From contig NZ_CP123228.1 of NCBI RefSeq assembly GCF_029855045.1, forward strand, positions 3,348,001-3,412,000: a stretch of DNA of 64,000 nucleotides. The letters are read 5' to 3'. Numbering within the stretch: position 1 is the stretch's first letter; every line of letters begins with the position of its first letter. Below the pieces are notes generated by a model. That model was not told the DNA's origin and did not search any database. It saw only the letters and a program-made list of their open reading frames with translations. The position numbers and the translations under genes were made by a program. Positions 42,301-50,626 of this stretch are shown here, piece by piece. The DNA comes from Piscinibacter sp. XHJ-5. Its GTDB lineage: Bacteria; Pseudomonadota; Gammaproteobacteria; Burkholderiales; Burkholderiaceae_C.

Positions 42301-43431
42301 TCAGTTGAGCGGGACCTTCTTGCCGTCCTTGTAGACGTACAGCGTCATCGCCGGGTTCTTCAGCTCGCCGTTGTCCTCGAAGGCAATCTTCGCGGTGACA
42401 CCCTGGTAGTCGGTCTTGGCCAGGCAAGGCAGGTACTTGGCCGGGTCCGGCGAGTCACACTTCTGCATGGCGTTGACCAGCACCATCGTCGCGTCGTAGG
42501 TGTACGGCGAGTAGACCTGGAACTGCTTCGGGTACTTCTGGTCGTAGCGGGCGCGCCAAGCCGTGCCGCCGGGCATCTTGGCCAGCGATGCGCCGCCTTC
42601 CGCGCACACCACGTTGGCCAGCGTCTTGGCGCCGCCCGACAGCTCGATGACCTTGTCGGTGCACAGGCCGTCGCCGCCGAAGTACTTGACGTTCGCCATG
42701 CCGAGCTGCTCCATCTGGCGCAGCATCGGGCCGGCCTGCGGGTCCATGCCGCCGTAGAACACGCCGTCGGGGTTCTTGCTCTTCACGGCCGTCAGGATGG
42801 CCATGAAGTCGGTGGCCTTGTCGGTGGTGTACTGCTCGTCGACGATCTGGATGCCCTTCGCCTGGGCGGTCTTCTTGAACACCTCGGCCACGCCCTGCCC
42901 GTAGGCGGTGCGGTCGTCGATGATCGCGATCTTCTTCAGCTTGAGCGCGTCGGCCGCATACAGCGCGAGGCCGGCGCCCAGCGCGTTGTCGTTGGCCAGG
43001 AGGCGGAAGGTGGTCTTGTAGCCCGGCTTGGTGAGGTTGGGGTTCGTCGCCGACGGCGTGATGTGGGGGATGCCGCAGTCGTTGTAGACCTTGGAGGCCG
43101 GGATCGTGGTGCCGGAGTTCAGGTGGCCGACCACGCCGTTGACCTTGGCGTCGCACAGTTTCTGCGCCGCGGCGGTGCCTTGCTTCGGATCGGCTGCGTC
43201 GTCTTCGGCGACGAGCTCGAACTTGACCTTCTTGCCGCCGATGGTGATGCCTTTGGCGTTCAGGTCTTCGATGGCCATGCGAGAGCCGTTTTCATTGTCC
43301 TTGCCGTAGTGGGCCTGGGCACCTGAGACCGGGCCGACGTGGCCGATCTTGACGACCATGTCCTGCGCATACGCACCGCTGGCGAGTACTGCCACTGCGG
43401 CTGCCGCGATCACATTCAGTTTGACTTGCAT
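42301..43431 (-). CDS. livK: Branched-chain amino acid ABC transporter substrate-binding protein
   Basis: 376 residues. Signal peptide MQVKLNVIAAAAVAVLASGA (cut near YAQD), then MVVKIGHVGPVSGAQAHYGK, a LivK/BraC opening, and GVVGHLNSGTTIPASKVYND, the amino-acid-binding serine/threonine region. The start at 43431 follows GGAGGTT; a longer frame lacks such a site. It is a lone receptor, since permease and ATPase genes are not beside it. Confidence 0.93.
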   Translation of the reverse strand: MQVKLNVIAAAAVAVLASGAYAQDMVVKIGHVGPVSGAQAHYGKDNENGSRMAIEDLNAKGITIGGKKVKFELVAEDDAADPKQGTAAAQKLCDAKVNGVVGHLNSGTTIPASKVYNDCGIPHITPSATNPNLTKPGYKTTFRLLANDNALGAGLALYAADALKLKKIAIIDDRTAYGQGVAEVFKKTAQAKGIQIVDEQYTTDKATDFMAILTAVKSKNPDGVFYGGMDPQAGPMLRQMEQLGMANVKYFGGDGLCTDKVIELSGGAKTLANVVCAEGGASLAKMPGGTAWRARYDQKYPKQFQVYSPYTYDATMVLVNAMQKCDSPDPAKYLPCLAKTDYQGVTAKIAFEDNGELKNPAMTLYVYKDGKKVPLN

Positions 43432-43656
43432 GCATAACCTCCGAATAGGAATGGGAGAGAGTGTTGATGTTTCAACGGGCGCCACCATACTCCAAATGAA
43501 CTCCTTGATACATCGGGAATCCTCGGGGCGTGACGCCGATTGGCGACACCGGTTTACCCGAGTGGTCTAGGGCATTCGCAAGGCGCATGGGCGGGGCGCA
43601 GGAAGCGGGTGGCACCGTTGAACAGAGGCGTCACCACGCGGCTTCCAACGAACGAC

Positions 43657-43965
43657 CTAGCGATCGCGATGACGGGACAACTCCTGGGCGACTGCCCGGG
43701 CCACCATGTCTCGCAAGGTGGATGCCAGCTCGGTCCGCGTCTCGCGCAGCAGGGCGTCGGTGAGCCGCGCCAAGGCCGGCGCCATCGCCTCGCGCAGGCG
43801 CTGCTCCAGCATCAGGTCGACCTGTCGTTGCACGTTGGCAAGGACGCGTTGCACCAGTTCCTGCTCGGCGGACGTCGGCGGCGCGGCCTGCGCGACGCTG
43901 GCTTCGTGCCGGATCACCTCGGTGAGCGTCGGCACCTTGCCCGGCGGCGGCGCGGCGGCGCTCAT
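43657..43965 (-). CDS. Conserved hypothetical helical protein downstream of holC
   Basis: 102 residues. It begins MSAAAPPPGKVPTLTEV and is otherwise helical (QELVQRVLANVQRQVDLMLE; LTDALLRETRTELASTLRDM), ending SRHRDR. No domain recognised. Its ATG overlaps the holC stop (ATGA), so it is probably expressed with pepA-holC. The 225 bp between it and the livK start hold no gene. Confidence 0.7.
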   Translation of the reverse strand: MSAAAPPPGKVPTLTEVIRHEASVAQAAPPTSAEQELVQRVLANVQRQVDLMLEQRLREAMAPALARLTDALLRETRTELASTLRDMVARAVAQELSRHRDR

Positions 43966-44402
43966 GCCTGGGCGCCTACTTCGAACTTCTGGATCGCATA
44001 GCCGCGGCCGGCGTAGTGCTTCCAGCGGCGGCGCGCGGCCGCGCGCTCGTCGTCGTCGGTGGAGACGATCTCGATCAGCCGGCCGAAGCTCTCGAATCCA
44101 GCGGCCGGCTCTTCGCCCAGATGCACCAGCACGGGGTGATGCGCCGCCAGTTCCGCCCGCTCGACGAGCCAGATCGGGGTGCGGCGCAGGCGCGGCGCGA
44201 GCGTCTCGCCGCCGCGCAGCAGCACGTGCGGGATGAATTCCTGCGGCTCGAAAGTCCACAGCGTGCGATCCAGCCGGCCGAGGGTGTCGCCCGGTCCGCT
44301 CACCGCCACCCCGGCGGCCCCGCTGCGCAAAGCCTTGCGCAGCAGCCGGCAGGCGTAGAGCAGCCGATCGGGCACGTTGAAGTGGAACTGAACCTCAGTC
44401 AT
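43962..44402 (-). CDS. holC: DNA polymerase III chi subunit
   Basis: 146 residues. Chi links the clamp loader to single-strand-binding protein. The N-terminus TEVQFHFNVPDRLLYACRLL matches HolC, with LWTFEPQEFIPHVLLRGGE and TPIWLVERAE in the middle. It starts 20 bp after the pepA stop, the usual pepA-holC order. Confidence 0.92.
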   Translation of the reverse strand: MTEVQFHFNVPDRLLYACRLLRKALRSGAAGVAVSGPGDTLGRLDRTLWTFEPQEFIPHVLLRGGETLAPRLRRTPIWLVERAELAAHHPVLVHLGEEPAAGFESFGRLIEIVSTDDDERAAARRRWKHYAGRGYAIQKFEVGAQA

Positions 44403-44422
44403 GACCGGCGCCGCCCCGACGT

Positions 44423-45880
44423 TCAACCTGCGTGCGACAGGACGAAATGCGTCAGCAGCGGGACCGGACGGCCGGTGGCGCCCTTGGCCGCGCCGGACTT
44501 CCATGCGGTGCCGGCGATGTCGACGTGCGCCCAACGGTATTTGCCCGTGAAGCGACGCAGGAACATCGCCGCCGTGATGGCGCCGCCGGCGCGCGGGCCG
44601 ACGTTGGCCATGTCGGCGAAGTTGCTCTTCAGCGCGTCGTCGTACTCCTCGTCCAGCGGCATCCGCCACACGGGATCGAGCGCCTGCCGGCTGGCCGCCA
44701 GCAGTTGCTCGGCGAGCTCGTCGTCGGCGGTGAACAGGCCCGAATTGTGGTGACCCAGCGCCACCACGCAAGCGCCGGTGAGCGTGGCGATGTCGACGAC
44801 CGCCCGGGGCTTGAAGCGCTCGGCGTAGGTCAGCGCATCGCAGAGAATGAGGCGCCCTTCGGCGTCGGTGTTGAGGATCTCGATCGTCTGCCCGGAAAGG
44901 CTGGTGACGACGTCGCCCGGCTTCACCGAATGCCCGCTCGGCATGTTCTCGCAGGTCGGGATGAGGCCGATGACGTTGAGCTTGGGCTTGAGCTCGGCGA
45001 TGGCGCGCAATGTGCCGAGCACGCTGGCCGCGCCGCCCATGTCGTACTTCATCTCGTCCATCTCGGCGGCAGGCTTGATGGAGATGCCGCCGGTATCGAA
45101 GGTGATGCCCTTGCCGACCAGGACCACCGGGGCCTGCGACTTCGTGCCGCCGTCGTAGCGCGCGACGATGAAACGAGGCTCCTGATGCGAGCCCTGCGCA
45201 ACGGCAAGGAAGGAGCCCATGCCGAGCTTCTCGATCGCCTTGCGGTCCAGCACCTCGACCTTCAGGCCATGGTCCTTGCCCAGCTTCTTCGCGGTCTCGC
45301 CGAGAAAGGTGGGCGTGCAATGGTTCGCGGGCAGGTTGGCCAGCTCCCTCGCGAGCGTGACCCCCTCGGCAACCGCCGCGCCGCGGGCCAGCCCGCGCTG
45401 AACGTCGCGCGCCTGGGGCTTGTCGCACAGCAGGGTGATCCTGGAGATGGCCGGCGCAGCCGGTGCGCTGGGCTTGGTCTGGCGGTACAGGTAAGTGGCG
45501 TCTGCGACCGCGGCGGTGACGGCCTCGGCGTGCTGCTCGCCCACTTCGCTGCTGCCGAGCGCCACGGTCACGTGCTTGGCGCCGCCGCCCTTGAGCTGCG
45601 CGAGGCCGGCGGCAACCGCCGCCTTGAAGGCCTTGACCGATGCCGCACCGCCCGCGCACACCACCAGACGCGCGGCCTTCAAGCCTTGCGGGCGATGCAG
45701 ATAGAGCGTGCGTCCCGCCTTGAACTGGAAGTCGCCATGCGACACGGCGTCGTCGACGATGCGGGCGATGGCCGGGTCGAGGTCGCGGCCGATGGCATCG
45801 CCGTGGATGACGACGAGCAGCGCATCGGTTGCCACGCCGGACAGTGCGCCGGTCGAAGCGATTTGATGTCGAAAGTCCAT
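44423..45880 (-). CDS. pepA: Leucyl (cytosol) aminopeptidase
   Basis: 485 residues, M17 family, two-metal hexameric enzyme. The catalytic C-terminal domain shows VGKGITFDTGGISIKPAAEM, YDMGGAASVLGTL and the signature NTDAEGRLILCDAL. In E. coli PepA also binds DNA. It is divergent from lptF with only 27 bp between start codons, so the two promoters must lie at least partly inside coding sequence. Confidence 0.97.
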   Translation of the reverse strand: MDFRHQIASTGALSGVATDALLVVIHGDAIGRDLDPAIARIVDDAVSHGDFQFKAGRTLYLHRPQGLKAARLVVCAGGAASVKAFKAAVAAGLAQLKGGGAKHVTVALGSSEVGEQHAEAVTAAVADATYLYRQTKPSAPAAPAISRITLLCDKPQARDVQRGLARGAAVAEGVTLARELANLPANHCTPTFLGETAKKLGKDHGLKVEVLDRKAIEKLGMGSFLAVAQGSHQEPRFIVARYDGGTKSQAPVVLVGKGITFDTGGISIKPAAEMDEMKYDMGGAASVLGTLRAIAELKPKLNVIGLIPTCENMPSGHSVKPGDVVTSLSGQTIEILNTDAEGRLILCDALTYAERFKPRAVVDIATLTGACVVALGHHNSGLFTADDELAEQLLAASRQALDPVWRMPLDEEYDDALKSNFADMANVGPRAGGAITAAMFLRRFTGKYRWAHVDIAGTAWKSGAAKGATGRPVPLLTHFVLSHAG

Positions 45881-45907
45881 AATGCGGTCCGGTTAGACAA
45901 GCCAACG

Positions 45908-47017
45908 ATGTTATTCGATTCCACTCTGCGCAGAGACCTCGCGCGAAGCTTCGGCGCGACGCTCGTCGTCATCCTCACCATCGTGCTGACGATGATGCTG
46001 ATCCGCACTCTCGGCCAGGCTGCAGGGGGCAACATCGCACCGCAGGACGTGGTGCTGCTGCTGGGATATGTGGCGCTCGGTCAGCTGCCCACGATGCTCG
46101 CGCTGTCGATGTTCATCGCCGTCGTCGCGACATTGAGCCGCATGTATCGTGAGAGCGAGATGGCCATCTGGTTCGCCAGCGGCGTCGGACTCACGCGCTT
46201 CGTGCGTCCGGTGCTGCGCACCAGCCTGCCGGTGCTGGTGGTCGTCGGCCTTTTGGCGCTGTTCGTCTGGCCTTGGGTCAACCAGCGCAGCGTCGAGTTG
46301 CGCGACCGCTTCGAGCGCCGCTCCGACCTCTCGCGCGTCGCACCCGGCCAGTTCCAGAGCTCCAGCGACGGCAGCCGCGTCTTCTTCATCGAGCGTGATT
46401 CGCAGGACGGCCGCACCGGTCGCAACGTCTTCATCCTGTCCAGCTCGGGCGCCGTAGAGGCGGTGACGACCGCCAAGTCGGGCCGCATCGCCATCGAGGG
46501 CGAAGACCGCTTCCTGCTGCTCGACCGCGGACAGCGCAACGAGCAGAACGCCAAGACGCACGAGAAGACGCTGTCCCGCTTCGAGAAGTACCGCGTGCTC
46601 GCCGGCGAGCGCATGCTGTCGCGCGCCGACAACCTGCCGCCGAAGGCCCGCACCACCGGCGAGCTGCTGCGTTCGCCGAGCCCGGCGTTCCAGGGCGAGC
46701 TCGTGTGGCGGCTGGGCCTGGTGCTGGGCGGCGCCAACCTCACGCTGCTGGGGATCGCGCTGTCCGAGGCGAACCCACGACGGGCCAGCAACTGGAACCT
46801 GCTGTTCGCCCTGCTGGCCTTCGTCGTCTACTACAACGTCATCAATCTGACCCAGGCGTGGGTGGCTGGCGGCAAGGTCGGCATGGGCGCCGCGCTGATC
46901 GGCGCCCACGGCGGCGCGTTCGCACTGGCAGTGGGCATGCTGTGGTGGCGCGATGCCCGCAACAGCCGCCGCAAGTGGTCGACGTCGGCGGCAGCGTCCG
47001 CCAAGGCAGGCGCATGA
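45908..47017 (+). CDS. lptF: LPS export permease LptF
   Basis: 369 residues. Inner-membrane component of the LptB2FG ABC transporter that extracts LPS. N-terminal helices (FGATLVVILTIVLTMMLIRT), a periplasmic beta-jellyroll (~130-260) and C-terminal helices (ANLTLLGIALSEANPRRASN). The start at 45908 gives MLFDSTLRRDLARSF, the usual N-terminus. It overlaps lptG by ATGA. Confidence 0.96.
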   Translation: MLFDSTLRRDLARSFGATLVVILTIVLTMMLIRTLGQAAGGNIAPQDVVLLLGYVALGQLPTMLALSMFIAVVATLSRMYRESEMAIWFASGVGLTRFVRPVLRTSLPVLVVVGLLALFVWPWVNQRSVELRDRFERRSDLSRVAPGQFQSSSDGSRVFFIERDSQDGRTGRNVFILSSSGAVEAVTTAKSGRIAIEGEDRFLLLDRGQRNEQNAKTHEKTLSRFEKYRVLAGERMLSRADNLPPKARTTGELLRSPSPAFQGELVWRLGLVLGGANLTLLGIALSEANPRRASNWNLLFALLAFVVYYNVINLTQAWVAGGKVGMGAALIGAHGGAFALAVGMLWWRDARNSRRKWSTSAAASAKAGA

Positions 47018-48126
47018 AGACCGTCCGGCGCCTGTTCTACGTCGACATCGTGTCGTCGGTGTTCTTCGTCGCCCTCGCGTTCCTGTCGCTGTTCTTCTTC
47101 ATCGATTTCGTCGACGAGCTGGGCGACGTCGGCAAGCAAGGCTATCGCACGGTCCACGCAGTGGCCGCGAGCCTGCTCGAGCTGCCGGGCCACGTGTACG
47201 AGCTGATGCCGATCGCGGTGCTGATCGGCACCATCTACGCCCTCGCGCGCATGGCGCAGTCGTCCGAGTACACCATCCTGCGCACCGGCGGCCTCGGACC
47301 GGGACGGGCGCTGAACCTGCTGGCCATCCTGGGCCTGGTGTTCGGCGTGCTCACCTTCGTCGTCGGCGACTACCTCGCTCCGCTCACCGAGGAGCAGCGC
47401 GCCACACTGACGGCCGTCTACAAGGGCGGCCTCAAGCTGGGCCGCTCGGGCGCCTGGCTGAAGGACCGGCACATCACACCGGAAGGCGAGCGCTCGTACT
47501 CCATCAACGTCGGCAGCGCCGCCAGCGGCGGCACGCTGCGCAACGTGCGCATCTTCGAGTTCGACACCAACGGCCGCCTGATCCAGCGCATCGCCGCCAC
47601 CCGCGGGCAGGTCGACGAAGCCGCGGTGTGGCAGCTGGCGGAAGTCACCGTGACCCGCTGGACCGAAGGCGCGACCGATGAGCCGCAGCACGTCTCCGAC
47701 GAGTCGCTGCCGCAGATGTCGTGGCGCAGCACGCTGTCGGCCAGCGTCGTGGCCGCCGCGGTGCTCCCGGTCTCGACCATGTCGACGGTGGAGCTCGCGC
47801 GCTACATCGGGCACCTGGCCGAAAACGAGCAGGCGGCGCAGCGCTACGAGATCCAGTTCTGGAAGCGCGCGCTCTATCCGTTCGCCTGCCTGGTGATGAT
47901 GGCGCTCGCGCTGCCGTTCGCGTATCTGCATGCACGCGGCGGCGGCGTGAGCTTCAAGGTGTTCGGCGGCATCATGCTGGGCATCAGCTTCGTGCTGCTG
48001 AACAACGTCGCCGGCCATCTCGGCATGCTGCGCGACTGGACGCCGTGGATGGTTGCCGCCACGCCCAGCGCGATCTACCTGATGCTGTCGATGGCCGCCT
48101 TCACCTGGCTCGTGAAGTACCGATGA
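47014..48126 (+). CDS. lptG: LPS export permease LptG
   Basis: 370 residues. Partner of LptF. Starts MKTVRRLFYVDIVSSVFFVA, with the conserved coupling region MAQSSEYTILRTGGLGPGRA and C-terminal helices (GGIMLGISFVLLNNVAGHLG). Its stop overlaps the cbiX-type start (ATGA). Confidence 0.96.
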   Translation: MKTVRRLFYVDIVSSVFFVALAFLSLFFFIDFVDELGDVGKQGYRTVHAVAASLLELPGHVYELMPIAVLIGTIYALARMAQSSEYTILRTGGLGPGRALNLLAILGLVFGVLTFVVGDYLAPLTEEQRATLTAVYKGGLKLGRSGAWLKDRHITPEGERSYSINVGSAASGGTLRNVRIFEFDTNGRLIQRIAATRGQVDEAAVWQLAEVTVTRWTEGATDEPQHVSDESLPQMSWRSTLSASVVAAAVLPVSTMSTVELARYIGHLAENEQAAQRYEIQFWKRALYPFACLVMMALALPFAYLHARGGGVSFKVFGGIMLGISFVLLNNVAGHLGMLRDWTPWMVAATPSAIYLMLSMAAFTWLVKYR

Positions 48127-48515
48127 AGCAGGGCCTGCTGCTGTTCGCCCACGGCGCCCGCGACTCGCGCTGGGCGCTGCCGTTCGAGGACATTGCCGAG
48201 CGCATCCGTGCGCGTGCGCCGAACCTGCCCGTGGAACTGGCGTTTCTCGAATTCATGCGGCCCGATCTGCTCGAGGGCGGCCGACGTCTGGCCGCGGCAC
48301 AGTGCGAGCGCGTCGACGTCGTGCCGCTGTTCCTCGGCGCCGGCGGACATGTGCGCAAGGACATCCCCGAGCTGCTGATTCAGCTGGAATCCGCCCATCC
48401 GGCCGTGCATTGGGAACTTCGTCCCGCCATCGGCGAAGTCGACAGCGTCGTCGAGGCGATGGCGATGGCGGCGCTGGCATGGCTGCAGCCGCTGCAGGCG
48501 CCCACCCCCCTATGA
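48123..48515 (+). CDS. cbiX: CbiX/SirB-type sirohydrochlorin chelatase (short form)
   Basis: 130 residues, single-domain chelatase. Metal-binding histidines are in LLLFAHGARDSRW and LGAGGHVRKDIPELL. It would insert Fe (siroheme) or Co into sirohydrochlorin. Directly followed, with ATGA overlap, by a CysB-type regulator, which points to siroheme for sulfite reductase rather than cobalamin; that is inferred from context. Confidence 0.88.
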   Translation: MKQGLLLFAHGARDSRWALPFEDIAERIRARAPNLPVELAFLEFMRPDLLEGGRRLAAAQCERVDVVPLFLGAGGHVRKDIPELLIQLESAHPAVHWELRPAIGEVDSVVEAMAMAALAWLQPLQAPTPL

Positions 48516-49456
48516 ACCTCCATCAGTTCCGCTTCGTCCAGGAAGCCGTCCGGCAGAACCTCAACCTCACCGAAACCGCGAAGGCGCTGTACACCTCGCA
48601 GCCCGGCATCTCGAAGGCCATCCTCGAGCTCGAGGGCGAGCTGGGCGTCGACATCTTCGCGCGCCACGGCAAGCGGCTGCGCCGCATCACCGAGCCCGGC
48701 CAGGAGGTGTTGCGCTCCATCGAGATCATCCTGCGCGAGGTGAACAACCTGAAGCGCATCGGCGACGAGTTCTCCAAGCAGGACGCCGGCACGCTGTCGA
48801 TCGCGACCACGCACACCCAGGCGCGCTACTTCCTCCCCGAGCCGGTGGCGCAGCTGCGCAAGCGGTTCCCCAAGGTGAGCATCAGCCTGCACCAGGGCGC
48901 GCCCAAGCAGGTGGCGCAGATGGTGGTCGACGAAGTGGCCGACATCGGCATCGCCACCGAGGCGCTGGACGAAGCGACCGAGCTGGTCACCCTGCCCTGC
49001 TACGAATGGCAGCACGCCGTCGTCATGCCTGCGGGGCATCCGCTCGCCCAGCTGGAGCGCATCACGCTGGAGGACCTGGCGATCCAGCCGCTGGTGTCAT
49101 ACCACCCCTCGTACAGCGGCCGCACACGAGTCGACCGCGCGTTCGCGGCGCGTCGGCTCAAGCCGAACATCGTCCTCGAAGCCATCGACGCCGACGTCAT
49201 CAAGACCTACGTCCGTCTGGGCCTGGGCGTCGGCATCCTGGCAGAGCTGGCGGTGCGCGACGACCCGCCCGGAGGCGAGCTCGTCGCCCGGCCGGTCGGG
49301 CATCTGTTCGGCCAGAACGTCACCCGCGTCGCGTTCAAGCGCGGCGCCTACCTGAGGAACTTCGTCTACGCCTTCGCCGAGATGCTGTCAGACCGCCTGA
49401 GCCGTGCCCTCATCACGCGGGCCATGAGCAGCGACACGCAGGACTACCAGCTATGA
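48512..49456 (+). CDS. cysB: CysB-type LysR regulator
   Basis: 314 residues. HTH NLTETAKALYTSQPGISKAI at the N-terminus, then a CysB-like effector domain (TTHTQARYFLPEPVAQLRKR; LHQGAPKQVAQMVVDEVADI). By family it controls sulfate assimilation and cysteine genes, with acetylserine-type effectors. It overlaps cbiX and the aminotransferase gene (ATGA on both sides). Confidence 0.9.
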   Translation: MNLHQFRFVQEAVRQNLNLTETAKALYTSQPGISKAILELEGELGVDIFARHGKRLRRITEPGQEVLRSIEIILREVNNLKRIGDEFSKQDAGTLSIATTHTQARYFLPEPVAQLRKRFPKVSISLHQGAPKQVAQMVVDEVADIGIATEALDEATELVTLPCYEWQHAVVMPAGHPLAQLERITLEDLAIQPLVSYHPSYSGRTRVDRAFAARRLKPNIVLEAIDADVIKTYVRLGLGVGILAELAVRDDPPGGELVARPVGHLFGQNVTRVAFKRGAYLRNFVYAFAEMLSDRLSRALITRAMSSDTQDYQL

Positions 49457-50610
49457 GCCTCAAGACGCCCACCATCGAAAGCCGACTGCCGACGGTCGGC
49501 ACCACCATCTTCACCGTGATGTCCGCGCTCGCGCAGGAGCACGGCGCCGTCAACCTCGGCCAGGGCTTTCCGGACTTCGACTGTGATCCCCGTCTGCTCG
49601 ACGCCGTCGAACAGGCGATGCGCCGCGGGCTCAATCAGTACCCCCCGATGACCGGCGTGCCGGCACTGCGCGAGGCGGTTGCGGCCAAGATCGAGTCGCT
49701 GTACGGGCATCGCTACGACCCCGGTGCCGAAATCACCATCACCGCGGGCGCCACGCAGGCCATCCTCACGGCCATCCTGGCCATCGTGCACCCGGGCGAC
49801 GAGGTCATCGTGCTCGATCCCTGCTACGACAGCTACGAGCCCAACATCACGCTCGCCGGCGGTCGTGCGGTCCATGTGCCGCTGACCGCGGGCACCTTCC
49901 GTCCCGACTTCGAGCGCATCGCGGCCGCGCTTTCGCCGCGCACACGCGCCATCATCGTCAACACGCCGCACAACCCGAGCGCCACCGTGTGGTCGGCCGC
50001 CGAGATGCGGCGGCTCGCTGAGCTGCTCGAACCGACCGATGTGTTCGTCATCGCCGACGAGGTCTACGAGCACATGGTCTACGACGGCGCGCCGCACCAG
50101 AGCGTGGCGCGCCTTCCCGAGCTGGCGGCGCGCAGCTTCATCGTGTCGAGCTTCGGCAAGACCTACCACGTCACCGGATGGAAAGTGGGCTATGTCGCGG
50201 CGCCCGCGCCGCTGACCGCGGAGTTTCGCAAGGTGCACCAGTTCAACGTGTTCACGGTCAACACGCCGGTGCAGCACGGCATCGCCGCCTACATGGCAGA
50301 TCCGGCGCCCTACCTCGAACTTCCGGCCTTCTACCAGCGAAAGCGCGACCTGTTCCGAGCCGGCCTTGCCGCCACGCGTTTCGAACTGCTCCCCAGCGAG
50401 GGCAGCTACTTCCAGTGCGTCGGCTATTCGGCGATCAGCGACGAGCCCGAAGAGGCCTTCTGCCGCCGCCTGACACGCGACATCGGCGTCGCCGCGATTC
50501 CGCTGTCGGCTTTCTACGCCGGCGGCTTCGAGCAGCGCATCGTGCGTTTCTGCTTCGCCAAGAAGGACGCGACGCTGGAGGAAGCGCTGCGGCGCCTCTC
50601 GCACTTGTAG
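49453..50610 (+). CDS. Methionine/aromatic-type aminotransferase (YbdL-like)
   Basis: 385 residues, PLP fold type I. Signatures: VNLGQGFPDFDCDPRLLDAV, VNTPHNPSATVWSAAEM, DEVYEHMVYDG, and the PLP-lysine segment SSFGKTYHVTGWKVGY. YbdL-type enzymes prefer methionine with 2-oxoacids. Being linked to the CysB-type regulator suggests a role in sulphur amino acid metabolism, possibly methionine salvage. Confidence 0.9.
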   Translation: MSLKTPTIESRLPTVGTTIFTVMSALAQEHGAVNLGQGFPDFDCDPRLLDAVEQAMRRGLNQYPPMTGVPALREAVAAKIESLYGHRYDPGAEITITAGATQAILTAILAIVHPGDEVIVLDPCYDSYEPNITLAGGRAVHVPLTAGTFRPDFERIAAALSPRTRAIIVNTPHNPSATVWSAAEMRRLAELLEPTDVFVIADEVYEHMVYDGAPHQSVARLPELAARSFIVSSFGKTYHVTGWKVGYVAAPAPLTAEFRKVHQFNVFTVNTPVQHGIAAYMADPAPYLELPAFYQRKRDLFRAGLAATRFELLPSEGSYFQCVGYSAISDEPEEAFCRRLTRDIGVAAIPLSAFYAGGFEQRIVRFCFAKKDATLEEALRRLSHL

Positions 50611-50626
50611 ACAGAAGCGCAGCGGC

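Noticed and set aside
43540..43600. Sequence like a tRNA 5' half (CCGAGTGGTCTAGGGC) upstream of livK
   Set aside because: No matching anticodon arm, T-arm or acceptor partner follows; chance similarity.
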